From Fidelibacterota bacterium (GTDB lineage Bacteria; Fidelibacterota; Marinisomatia; Marinisomatales; J089), in NCBI GenBank assembly GCA_003695105.1, contig RFIZ01000185.1, positions 1 to 12,727 on the forward strand: DNA of 12,727 nt, in the 5' to 3' direction. Shown piece by piece: positions 5,920 to 12,727 of this stretch (the first letter of the stretch is position 1; each line of letters starts with the position of its first letter). The translations under genes and the position numbers were made by a program. The notes below the pieces were generated by a model. It did no database searches. It was given only the letters and a program-made list of their open reading frames with translations, and was not told the DNA's origin.

Positions 5920-7107
5920 ATGTCAAAGACCAACTCCCCCGTTCTACTTTCGGCCCGGCGAACACCGGTGGGTTCTTTCCTGGGCCAGTTATCCTCCGTT
6001 CCGGCTCCTGAGTTGGGTGCCGCCGCCATTCGGGCCGCTCTGGACAGCGCCGGGATTTCACCCGAACAAGTGGATGAAGCCATCATGGGAAATGTCCTGC
6101 CGGCCGGACTGGGCCAGGCACCGGCCCGTCAGGCCGCCCTGAAAGCCGGTCTGCCCCTGTCAGTGGAATGTTTGACGATCAACAAAATGTGCGGGTCCGG
6201 GTTAAAAGCCGTCATGCTGGCGGCCCAGGCAATTCAGACCGGGGATGCAGAATGTATTGTAGCCGGAGGAATGGAAAATATGTCCCGGGCACCTTACCTC
6301 CTTCCCAAGGGTCGACAGGGATACCGGATGGGCCACGGCCAGATTATCGACAGCATGATTCTGGACGGGCTCTGGGATGTCTACACCGATCAGCACATGG
6401 GGAATTGCGCCGAATTGTGTGCGGCGGACCGGCACTATTCCCGGGAAGAACAGGATACGTTTGCCCGACGCTCGTATGAAAAGGCTCAGGCGGCTCAGCA
6501 GGAGGGACGATTTGAGGCCGAAATCGTGGCTGTCTCGGTCCCCCAGCGGAAAGGGGACCCGCTCCTGGTCAGTCAGGATGAAGAACCGGGTCGGGCCAGA
6601 TTCGATAAAATGCCCCGCCTCCGGCCCGCTTTTCAGCCGGAGGGTACCATTACGGCCGCCAATGCTTCCAAAATCAATGACGGGGCGGCCGCCGTGGTGG
6701 TCATGGATGCCTCCCGGGCGAAGGAAGGGGGCTTTCGGCCCCTGGCCCGGATCGTGGCTCAGGCCAGTGCGGCGCAGGAACCGGAATGGTTTACCACCGC
6801 GCCGGTGAAAGCGATCGAAAAGGTGTTGACCAAGGCTGGCATGCAGGTCGGGGACATCGATCTGTGGGAAATTAATGAAGCTTTCGCTCCCGTGACCATG
6901 GCTGCCATTGATACTTTCCAGCTGGATGAAGATCGGGTCAATGTCCATGGCGGCGCCATTGCTCTGGGACATCCCATCGGGGCCAGCGGTGCCCGGATAC
7001 TGGTGACCCTGTTGCACGCCATGGAACAACGCCAGGCCGGGGTGGGACTGGCCACTCTCTGTATCGGCGGCGGTGAGGCTTCGGCTCTGATAGTGGAGAA
7101 GATGTGA
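5920..7107 (+). CDS. Acetyl-CoA C-acetyltransferase (thiolase)
   Basis: A 395-residue thiolase of typical length that condenses two acetyl-CoA to acetoacetyl-CoA or runs the reverse cleavage. The nucleophile is Cys91 in NKMCGSGLKAV, the substrate-positioning NEAF motif is at 319-322, the catalytic His351 is in GHPIGASG (350-357) and the acid/base Cys381 is in CIGGGEA. The N-terminus (VLLSARRTPVGSFLG) is intact. ATG at 5920 follows a weak GGGAA site. The sequence looks like the biosynthetic/degradative acetyl-CoA acetyltransferase group (AtoB/PhaA/ThlA-like) rather than the FadA subunit, and no FadB partner is adjacent. It is the first gene of a + strand cluster and its TGA overlaps the ATG of the acyl-CoA dehydrogenase gene by one base, so the two are coupled. 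With its neighbours it probably serves branched-chain amino acid or short-chain acyl-CoA breakdown. Confidence 0.95.
   Translation: MSKTNSPVLLSARRTPVGSFLGQLSSVPAPELGAAAIRAALDSAGISPEQVDEAIMGNVLPAGLGQAPARQAALKAGLPLSVECLTINKMCGSGLKAVMLAAQAIQTGDAECIVAGGMENMSRAPYLLPKGRQGYRMGHGQIIDSMILDGLWDVYTDQHMGNCAELCAADRHYSREEQDTFARRSYEKAQAAQQEGRFEAEIVAVSVPQRKGDPLLVSQDEEPGRARFDKMPRLRPAFQPEGTITAANASKINDGAAAVVVMDASRAKEGGFRPLARIVAQASAAQEPEWFTTAPVKAIEKVLTKAGMQVGDIDLWEINEAFAPVTMAAIDTFQLDEDRVNVHGGAIALGHPIGASGARILVTLLHAMEQRQAGVGLATLCIGGGEASALIVEKM
7095..7101 (+). promoter_or_regulatory. Ribosome binding site that sets the acyl-CoA dehydrogenase start
   Basis: GGAGAAG inside the thiolase 3' end lies 5 nt before ATG 7107. 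This favours ATG 7107 over the adjacent in-frame GTG 7104 as the start. Confidence 0.7.
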
Positions 7108-8252
7108 TGGATTTTACGTTATCGTCGGAACACGAATTGGTCCGCCAAACCGCCCGGGAGTTCGCCCGGGACCATCTGGCGCCGGGCGTGATGGAGCGGG
7201 ATGAAGCCGCCCGCTTCCCGGCCGAGCAGGTGAAAATGATGGGAGACCTGGGATTCATGGGTATTATGACGCCGGAAGCCTATGGCGGTGCCGGAATGGA
7301 TGCCCTGAGTTATGTAATCGCCATGGAAGAAATTGCCCGGGTGGATGCCTCCGCCGCCGTGATCATGTCTGTAAATAATTCCCTGGTGATTCAAATTTTT
7401 CTGGACTGGGCCAGTGATGAGCAGAAAGCCGCCTATCTGCCGAAACTGGCCACCGGCGAGTGGATCGGCGGGTTCAGCCTGTCAGAGCCCCAAAGCGGTT
7501 CGGATGCCAGCAACATGCGGACCTATGCCCGGAAAGAGGGACACGAATATGTCATCAATGGAACCAAAAACTGGGTCACCAACGGAATCAATTCCAACCT
7601 GGTCATTTTGTTTTGTCTCACGACCAAGGGGATCGGTTACAAAGGCATCTCGGCCTTCATCGTGGAAAAGGGGACCCCGGGTTTTACGACGGGGGAGAAA
7701 GAGGATAAACTGGGCATTCGGGGATCCGATACCTGTGAGTTGTACTTCCAGGATTGCCGGGTACCCGAGGCGAACCGAATCGGTCAGGAAGGAGACGGCT
7801 TTCGGATCGCCATGCACACCCTCAATGGGGGACGTATCGGGATTGCGGCTCAGGCTCTGGGTATCGCTCAGGCAGCCCTGGACCACAGTGTGTCCTATGC
7901 AAAAGAACGGAAACAATTCGGCCGGACTTTGGCGGAATTCGGAGCCATTCAGAGCAAAATCGCCCGCATGGCCACGGAAGTGGACGCTTCCCGGTTGCTG
8001 GTTCACCGGGCCGCTTTTCTGAAAGACCAGCATCAGACCTATATCAAAGAAGCCGCCATGGCGAAACTTTATGCGTCCAGGACCGCCATGCAGGCCGCCC
8101 GGGAATGTGTGCAAATCCACGGAGGCTATGGCTACATGCAGGAATTCGGGGTGGAGCGTCTGATGAGAGATGCCAAAATCACACAAATCTATGAGGGCAC
8201 CTCCGAAATTCAGGAACTGGTGATTGCCCGGGAGATATTGAAAAATTCCTAA
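7107..8252 (+). CDS. Short/branched-chain acyl-CoA dehydrogenase (FAD flavoprotein)
   Basis: A 381-residue acyl-CoA dehydrogenase that oxidises an acyl-CoA to the 2-enoyl-CoA and passes electrons to electron-transfer flavoprotein. The three domains are intact: helical N-terminal (1-120), beta middle with the signature GGFSLSEPQSGSD (121-133) and WVTNG (156-160), and helical C-terminal with RKQFGRTLAEFGAIQ, QIHGGYGYMQEFGVERLMRD and IYEGTSEIQ. The predicted catalytic base is Glu363 in IYEGTSEIQ, the position used by the short- and medium-chain (butyryl-CoA) type, whereas isovaleryl-CoA dehydrogenase uses a different Glu. Chain length cannot be fixed from sequence alone. The stop-start overlap with thiolase and the leucine dehydrogenase gene 29 nt downstream suggest a role in branched-chain amino acid or butyrate-type metabolism. 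No etfAB genes are in the window. Confidence 0.94.
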   Translation: MDFTLSSEHELVRQTAREFARDHLAPGVMERDEAARFPAEQVKMMGDLGFMGIMTPEAYGGAGMDALSYVIAMEEIARVDASAAVIMSVNNSLVIQIFLDWASDEQKAAYLPKLATGEWIGGFSLSEPQSGSDASNMRTYARKEGHEYVINGTKNWVTNGINSNLVILFCLTTKGIGYKGISAFIVEKGTPGFTTGEKEDKLGIRGSDTCELYFQDCRVPEANRIGQEGDGFRIAMHTLNGGRIGIAAQALGIAQAALDHSVSYAKERKQFGRTLAEFGAIQSKIARMATEVDASRLLVHRAAFLKDQHQTYIKEAAMAKLYASRTAMQAARECVQIHGGYGYMQEFGVERLMRDAKITQIYEGTSEIQELVIAREILKNS

Positions 8253-8269
8253 CGAACTGAGAGTAAACA

Positions 8270-8275
8270 GGGAGG
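8270..8275 (+). promoter_or_regulatory. Strong ribosome binding site of leucine dehydrogenase
   Basis: GGGAGG stands 6 nt before the ATG at 8282. It is the best Shine-Dalgarno sequence in the cluster and suggests high translation of this gene. Confidence 0.75.
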
Positions 8276-8281
8276 TTTAGT

Positions 8282-9388
8282 ATGCCGACAGTGTTTGAGG
8301 CCATGGAAAAAAGAAGCCACGAAGAGGTGGTGTTCTGCAACGATGAAAATTCAGGATTGAAAGCCATCATAGCCATTCACGATACCACCATCGGTCCGGC
8401 CTTGGGCGGATGCCGGATGTACCCCTATTCCACCGAAGGTGACGCCCTGAGGGATGTATTGCGCCTGGCTCGGGGCATGACTTACAAAGCCGCCATCGCC
8501 AACCTGAATCTGGGCGGCGGGAAGGCCGTGATCATCGGAAATTCCAAGACCGATAAATCGGAACTCCTGTTCCGGTCGTTCGGTCGGTTCGTAGAAGGTC
8601 TCAGCGGACGCTACATCACCGCCGAAGATGTGGGGACCAGCGTCAAGGACATGGAATGGGTTCGCATGGAAACCCGCTATGTCACGGGTATCTCCCGGGC
8701 CCTGGGAGGCAGCGGCGATCCCAGTCCTGTAACCGCCTACGGGGTCTATGTGGGCATGAAAGCCGCCGTCAAAAAGGCGCTGGGCCGGGAAAGTCTGGCG
8801 GGGTTGACCGTCGCCGTGCAGGGGCTGGGTCACGTAGGGTACAACCTGTGTAAGAATCTGGCCAAGGAAGGAGCCCGACTGATCGTGACCGACGTAGATC
8901 GGGAAGCGTTGAAAAAAGTGGCGGAAGAATTCAAGGCTGAGGTAGTAGAACCGGATGCGATCTACGATGTGGATATGGATATCTATGCCCCCTGTGCCCT
9001 GGGAGCCACCATCAACGATGATACCCTGAATCGTCTGAAATGCTCCATCATCGCCGGGGCCGCCAACAACCAGCTGGAAACCGAATCAGTGCACGGTCCC
9101 CGGTTAGCGGAAAAAGGGATTTTGTATGCTCCCGATTACGCCATCAATGGTGGCGGGTTGATCAATGTGGCCAATGAAATCGAGGGCTACAATCGTGAAC
9201 GGGCGTTCAAACAGACGGAAGGGATCTATGATACCCTGATGTCCATTTTCAACCTGGCCGAAGATGAAAATGTGGCTACCTATATCGCGGCCAACCGAGT
9301 CGCGGAACAGCGGATGGAAGCTCTGGCCCGGCTGAAAAACATCTATCTGCCCCGTCAAAATCCCATGCAGAAACGTGACCACAAATAA
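8282..9388 (+). CDS. Leucine dehydrogenase (Glu/Leu/Phe/Val dehydrogenase family)
   Basis: An NAD-dependent amino acid dehydrogenase of 368 residues that reversibly deaminates leucine, valine and isoleucine to 2-oxo acids. The N-terminal domain has HDTTIGPALGGCRM (33-46), catalytic Lys69 in RGMTYKAA, Lys81 in GGGKAVI and Asp116 in ITAEDVG. The Rossmann domain has the GLGHVG nucleotide loop (181-186), TDVD at its beta-2 end as expected for NAD, then IYAPCALG, AGAANNQL and YAPDYAINGGG. These segments match Bacillus leucine dehydrogenase closely from memory. GGCRM here versus GGARM in Bacillus is a small difference near the substrate pocket. Phenylalanine or valine dehydrogenase is the alternative; the leucine type fits best. 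The last codons overlap nusB by 14 nt. Confidence 0.93.
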   Translation: MPTVFEAMEKRSHEEVVFCNDENSGLKAIIAIHDTTIGPALGGCRMYPYSTEGDALRDVLRLARGMTYKAAIANLNLGGGKAVIIGNSKTDKSELLFRSFGRFVEGLSGRYITAEDVGTSVKDMEWVRMETRYVTGISRALGGSGDPSPVTAYGVYVGMKAAVKKALGRESLAGLTVAVQGLGHVGYNLCKNLAKEGARLIVTDVDREALKKVAEEFKAEVVEPDAIYDVDMDIYAPCALGATINDDTLNRLKCSIIAGAANNQLETESVHGPRLAEKGILYAPDYAINGGGLINVANEIEGYNRERAFKQTEGIYDTLMSIFNLAEDENVATYIAANRVAEQRMEALARLKNIYLPRQNPMQKRDHK

Positions 9389-9824
9389 ACACCCTCATCC
9401 CCGACGCCTGGCCCGGATAGCCGTCTTCCAGGGATTGTACGCCCTGGCCATCAGCGGGGAGGAACCGGAAAAAGTCATTCGGGATTTATGGGAACGGTAC
9501 AGTTTCGAAAAACCGGGGCGGGATTACGTCCATCAATTGTTGCAAGCCGTCTGGGATCACCGGTTCTGGTTGGAACAGGTCATCCGGGATCATCTCCAGA
9601 ACTGGGATTATGAACGGGTCGCCCTGCTGGATCGATTGATACTGCAAATGGCGATCGCTGAAATCTTTTTCATCGAGGATGTGCCCCCCAAGGTGTCCAT
9701 TGCCGAAGCCATTGAAATCGCCAAGGAATACAGCACGGAAGAAAGCTCCGGATTTGTCAATGGGATCCTGGATGCCATCTACAAGGAAACCCAACGGAAA
9801 GGATTCCGGCCTCCATCCGACTGA
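9375..9824 (+). CDS. nusB: Transcription antitermination factor NusB
   Basis: A 149-residue, all-helical RNA-binding protein that joins NusE (S10) on boxA RNA to promote antitermination, mainly in rRNA operons. Family features are the basic N-terminal RRLARIAVFQGLYAL (residues 10-24), the middle LLQAVWDHRFWLEQVI, WDYERVALLDRLILQMAIAEI, PPKVSIAEAIEIAKEYSTEESSGFVNGILDAI (the most conserved block) and a short basic tail. Length is normal. The only sensible start is GTG at 9375, since no other start lies before the conserved N-terminus. It sits inside the last codons of the leucine dehydrogenase gene with a poor ribosome binding site, so translation is probably coupled to that gene. A 102-nt gap follows before secA. 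Confidence 0.93.
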   Translation: MTTNKHPHPRRLARIAVFQGLYALAISGEEPEKVIRDLWERYSFEKPGRDYVHQLLQAVWDHRFWLEQVIRDHLQNWDYERVALLDRLILQMAIAEIFFIEDVPPKVSIAEAIEIAKEYSTEESSGFVNGILDAIYKETQRKGFRPPSD

Positions 9825-9834
9825 CACCGATCTG

Positions 9835-9846
9835 TCCCGGCCGGGA
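9835..9846. repeat. 12-bp perfect palindrome in the nusB-secA gap
   Basis: TCCCGGCCGGGA reads the same on both strands and lies 10 nt after the nusB stop. Without a loop it is a poor hairpin; it could be a protein-binding site or chance in GC-rich DNA. The rest of the gap (9847-9926) contains TATATT at 9888-9893, which looks like a -10 box but has no good -35 partner. Confidence 0.3.
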
Positions 9847-9926
9847 TCCCGCAGGCGGAAAACGGAAACTGTCGTAAGGGATCATCGTATATTTCCGTAA
9901 TTTCGGCCCCCAATGTGAAGTAACCT

Positions 9927-12727
9927 ATGATACAAAACATTCTTACCAAACTCTTTGGAACCAAATCAGAGCGCGAGGTCAAAGCTCTCTGGCCGCTGGT
10001 GGAAGAGATCAATGCCTTTGCGGAAACCCTCCGGGACAAGACGGACGAGGAACTGGTTCAGCGAACCCAGGCCATGCGGGAAGATATAATTCAGCGGCGG
10101 GAACAGACCCGGAACGAACTGGAGTCCAGGAACCTGGATAAGGAGGAACTCAAGAAACAGGTCCTGGCGGCAGAGAATGCAGCCCTGGATGACCATCTGG
10201 TGGAAGCCTTTGCCATGGTGAAGGATACCTGTCGCCGGATGGTCGGCGAATCCTGGAAAGTCACCGGACAGACCGTCACCTGGGACATGGTCCCCTATGA
10301 CGTACAGATCATCGGCGGAATTGTTCTGCACCGCGGCAAGATTGCGGAAATGAAAACGGGGGAAGGCAAGACGCTGGTGGCCACCATGCCGATCTACCTC
10401 AACGCCCTGACAGGCCGCGGTGTCCACGTTATCACCGTGAACGATTACCTGGCCCGCCGGGATGCGGAATGGATGGGACAGATCTATAAACGTCTGGGAT
10501 TGACCGTGGGATATATCCTGAATTCCATGGACAATGACGAACGGCGCCGGGCCTATGCATGTGATATCACCTACGGGACGAATAATGAATTCGGATTCGA
10601 TTATCTCCGGGATAATATGTCCCTTACACCCGAAGAACAGGTGCAACGAGGACATGCCTATGCCGTTGTGGATGAGGTGGACAGCGTTCTGATTGATGAG
10701 GCTCGCACACCTCTGATCATATCCGGGTCGGTGGATGCTCCAACCGACACAACCTTCACCACTCTCAAACCCGCCGTCCAAAACCTGGTGCGGAAACAGA
10801 CTGCCCTGGTGTCCGAACTGGTACGGAAAGCGGAACAATGTCTGAAAGACGGCAAGGAAGATGAAGCCGGATTGTACCTCCTTCAAGCCCAGCGCGGGAT
10901 GCCGAAACACCGGCAATTGATGAAAATTTTCCAGGAACCGGGGACAATCAAGCTGGCTCACAATGTGGAATCGGCCTACATGCGGGATAAACGACTCCAC
11001 GAAGTCGACGAAGATCTGTACTTCAGCATTGAAGAGAAGACCCATATCATTGACATCACTGATAAGGGACGTAAGGTACTGGCCCCTGACGATCCGGACA
11101 CGTTTGTGATACCGGATTTGGGGGAAATGATATCCGAAATCGAGCAGGATGATAGCCTGTCCCCGACTGAGAAGGTAGAGGCCAAGGAGAAAGCCTATCA
11201 GCTCCATGCCGAACGCAGCGGCAAGATTCACAATATCAATCAATTGCTGCGGGCCTATGTCATGTACGAAAAGGACGTGGATTATGTGGTTCAGGACGGC
11301 AAAGTGCTTATTGTGGATGAATTCACCGGTAGGGTCCTTCCCGGACGGCGGTATAGTGAAGGCTTACACCAGGCCCTGGAAGCCAAGGAAAATGTGACCA
11401 TCGAACGGGAAACCCAGACACTGGCGACCATCACCATTCAGAATTATTTTCGATTGTATGACAAACTATCCGGCATGACCGGCACCGCCGAAACCGAAGC
11501 GGAAGAATTCGGTTCCATCTACGACCTGGATGTGACGGTGATCCCCACACACCGGCCCGTGCGCCGGATCGATCATGATGATCTGGTCTACAAAACCAAA
11601 CGGGAAAAATACAATGCAGTCATTGAGGAGATCGCCGACTGTTATCAACGGGGCCAACCGGTGCTGGTGGGTACGATTACGGTCGAAGTATCGGAATTGT
11701 TATCCCGGATGTTGAAACGCCGGGGGATACCCCACAATGTGCTGAACGCCAAACAGCACCAGCGGGAGGCGGAGATCGTCGCCCGGGCGGGTCAAAAAGG
11801 AGCCGTGACGATCGCCACCAATATGGCCGGGCGGGGTACGGATATCAAACTGGGGGAAGGGGTCAAGGAATTGGGAGGCCTCCATATCATCGGAACGGAA
11901 CGCCACGAGTCCCGGCGCATCGATTTACAGCTGCGGGGTCGTTCCGGTCGCCAGGGAGATCCGGGATCGTCCCGCTTCTATCTTTCCCTGGAAGATGATC
12001 TCATGCGGTTGTTCAACAGCGAACGGGTGGCCGCCATCATGGATCGCCTGGGAGTGGAAGAAGGGGAAGTCATCACCGCCAAGATGGTGACCCGAGCCAT
12101 TTCCAATGCCCAGAAAAAGGTGGAAACCCGCAACTTTGGGATCCGCAAACATTTGCTGGAATATGACAACGTCATGAATCAGCAGCGTCAGGTGGTCTAT
12201 GATTTGCGAAATCAGGCTCTCCACGGCCAGGACATGAAATCCACGGTGATGGAATTCATCCGGGATTTCATCGATGACGAGTTGGATCTGCTGCGGGATA
12301 CGGCGCCGGATAACTGGGACTGGGATTCCCTCCGCCAGATCTTTTCTTCCCACATCCTGGTGGATGTGGAGCCGGGAGCCATTCGGGAGGCCCTGGGTCC
12401 CGAATTCACCCTGGAGCAATTCCGGGATTATCTGGTCGATCAGGCCTATGCCGTGTATGCCGCCCGGGAAAGTTTGATTCCGCCGGAAATCATGCGCAGT
12501 TTCGAGCGTTTCGTGATTCTCCGGACCATCGATGAAAAATGGAAAGACCACCTCTATGCCATGGACCAGTTGCGGGAAGGCATCAATCTCCGGGCCTATG
12601 GTCAGAAGGATCCGCTGCTGGAATACAAGTCGGAAGGGTTCCGCTTTTTCCAGGAAATGATCAGTGATTTGAATCGGACCAGTGTCCAGCGACTGTTCCG
12701 GACCCGGATCCAGGGGATGGAGCAGCC
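9927..12727 (+). CDS. secA: Protein translocase ATPase SecA (3' end outside window)
   Basis: The motor ATPase that drives preproteins through SecYEG at the inner membrane. The frame is open for 933 codons to the window end with no frameshift. Motifs in order: Walker A MKTGEGKT (142-149), the VNDYLARRDAEW segment, YGTNNEFGFDYLRDN, Walker B DEVDS (249-253) with EARTPLIISG, the IVDEFTGRVLPGRRYSEGLHQA block of the preprotein-binding region, GMTGTAETE, TNMAGRGTD, GTERHESRRID, LRGRSGRQGD, EYDNVMNQQR and the C-terminal WKDHLYAMDQLREG. Compared with E. coli SecA there is an extra charged helical segment of about 70 residues (roughly 288-361) after the DEVD region, a form I recall from the FCB group. 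ATG 9927 has only a weak GAAG upstream. The C-terminal zinc tail cannot be seen. Confidence 0.96.
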   Translation, partial: MIQNILTKLFGTKSEREVKALWPLVEEINAFAETLRDKTDEELVQRTQAMREDIIQRREQTRNELESRNLDKEELKKQVLAAENAALDDHLVEAFAMVKDTCRRMVGESWKVTGQTVTWDMVPYDVQIIGGIVLHRGKIAEMKTGEGKTLVATMPIYLNALTGRGVHVITVNDYLARRDAEWMGQIYKRLGLTVGYILNSMDNDERRRAYACDITYGTNNEFGFDYLRDNMSLTPEEQVQRGHAYAVVDEVDSVLIDEARTPLIISGSVDAPTDTTFTTLKPAVQNLVRKQTALVSELVRKAEQCLKDGKEDEAGLYLLQAQRGMPKHRQLMKIFQEPGTIKLAHNVESAYMRDKRLHEVDEDLYFSIEEKTHIIDITDKGRKVLAPDDPDTFVIPDLGEMISEIEQDDSLSPTEKVEAKEKAYQLHAERSGKIHNINQLLRAYVMYEKDVDYVVQDGKVLIVDEFTGRVLPGRRYSEGLHQALEAKENVTIERETQTLATITIQNYFRLYDKLSGMTGTAETEAEEFGSIYDLDVTVIPTHRPVRRIDHDDLVYKTKREKYNAVIEEIADCYQRGQPVLVGTITVEVSELLSRMLKRRGIPHNVLNAKQHQREAEIVARAGQKGAVTIATNMAGRGTDIKLGEGVKELGGLHIIGTERHESRRIDLQLRGRSGRQGDPGSSRFYLSLEDDLMRLFNSERVAAIMDRLGVEEGEVITAKMVTRAISNAQKKVETRNFGIRKHLLEYDNVMNQQRQVVYDLRNQALHGQDMKSTVMEFIRDFIDDELDLLRDTAPDNWDWDSLRQIFSSHILVDVEPGAIREALGPEFTLEQFRDYLVDQAYAVYAARESLIPPEIMRSFERFVILRTIDEKWKDHLYAMDQLREGINLRAYGQKDPLLEYKSEGFRFFQEMISDLNRTSVQRLFRTRIQGMEQ

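Noticed and set aside
4601..6061. A very long minus-strand open frame (3710-6061) running antisense across phoH and the following gap.
   Set aside because: Only the part below about 4600-4648 shows a protein pattern (signal peptide plus TatT repeats). The rest lies opposite a clear PhoH with intact motifs and reads as low-complexity His/Gly/Phe-rich sequence typical of an antisense shadow.
6202..7029. Minus-strand open frame opposite the thiolase gene.
   Set aside because: The thiolase on the + strand has all catalytic motifs; the antisense product resembles no family and is His/Gly/Phe rich, as expected for a shadow.
9966..11243. A long minus-strand open frame opposite secA.
   Set aside because: It is antisense to fully conserved SecA motifs and has no recognisable domain; such frames arise from codon bias in GC-rich genes.

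Overview
The window is a gene-dense bacterial chromosome segment of roughly 55% GC by eye, made mostly of core housekeeping genes. No mobile element, CRISPR array, tRNA or rRNA was seen. The SecA at the right end carries an extra charged, helical segment in its first ATPase region. From memory this resembles SecA of the Bacteroidota/Chlorobi (FCB) group and related uncultured phyla. This, with an orphan TatT-like lipoprotein and a GerW/YtfJ protein, makes an FCB-type or nearby uncultured bacterium plausible, but the assignment is tentative.

Layout, left to right. (1) The 3' end of atpC (ATP synthase epsilon), closed by a good intrinsic terminator at 225-253. (2) aspS on the + strand, full length, with His at the position that separates non-discriminating from discriminating bacterial AspRS. 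(3) A convergent gap (2083-2289) with a hairpin that works as a terminator for the minus strand; its U-tract overlaps the aspS stop codon. (4) A tightly packed minus-strand operon read 4600 to 2290: TatT-family TPR lipoprotein, DUF2953 membrane protein (YtfI-like), GerW/YtfJ-family protein and a two-CBS-domain protein. Neighbouring genes overlap by 4 nt or lie 2-12 nt apart. (5) Divergent from it, phoH on the + strand with a TTG start. (6) A 299-nt non-coding stretch with a strong hairpin just after phoH and a second hairpin followed by eight T just before the next gene. (7) A + strand cluster: thiolase, acyl-CoA dehydrogenase, leucine dehydrogenase, nusB, secA (secA is cut by the window end).

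How they work together: leucine dehydrogenase deaminates branched-chain amino acids to 2-oxo acids, acyl-CoA dehydrogenase acts on the derived acyl-CoAs, and thiolase handles acetyl/acetoacetyl-CoA at the end. The three genes therefore look like part of a branched-chain amino acid or short-chain acyl-CoA degradation module. Its last gene overlaps nusB by 14 nt, joining catabolism to transcription antitermination and protein export.

I found no strong evidence of an undescribed system. The points most worth a second look are the tatT-DUF2953-gerW-CBS operon, the possible leader or attenuator before the thiolase gene, the predicted Asx-type AspRS, and the missing conventional start codon of the TatT gene.
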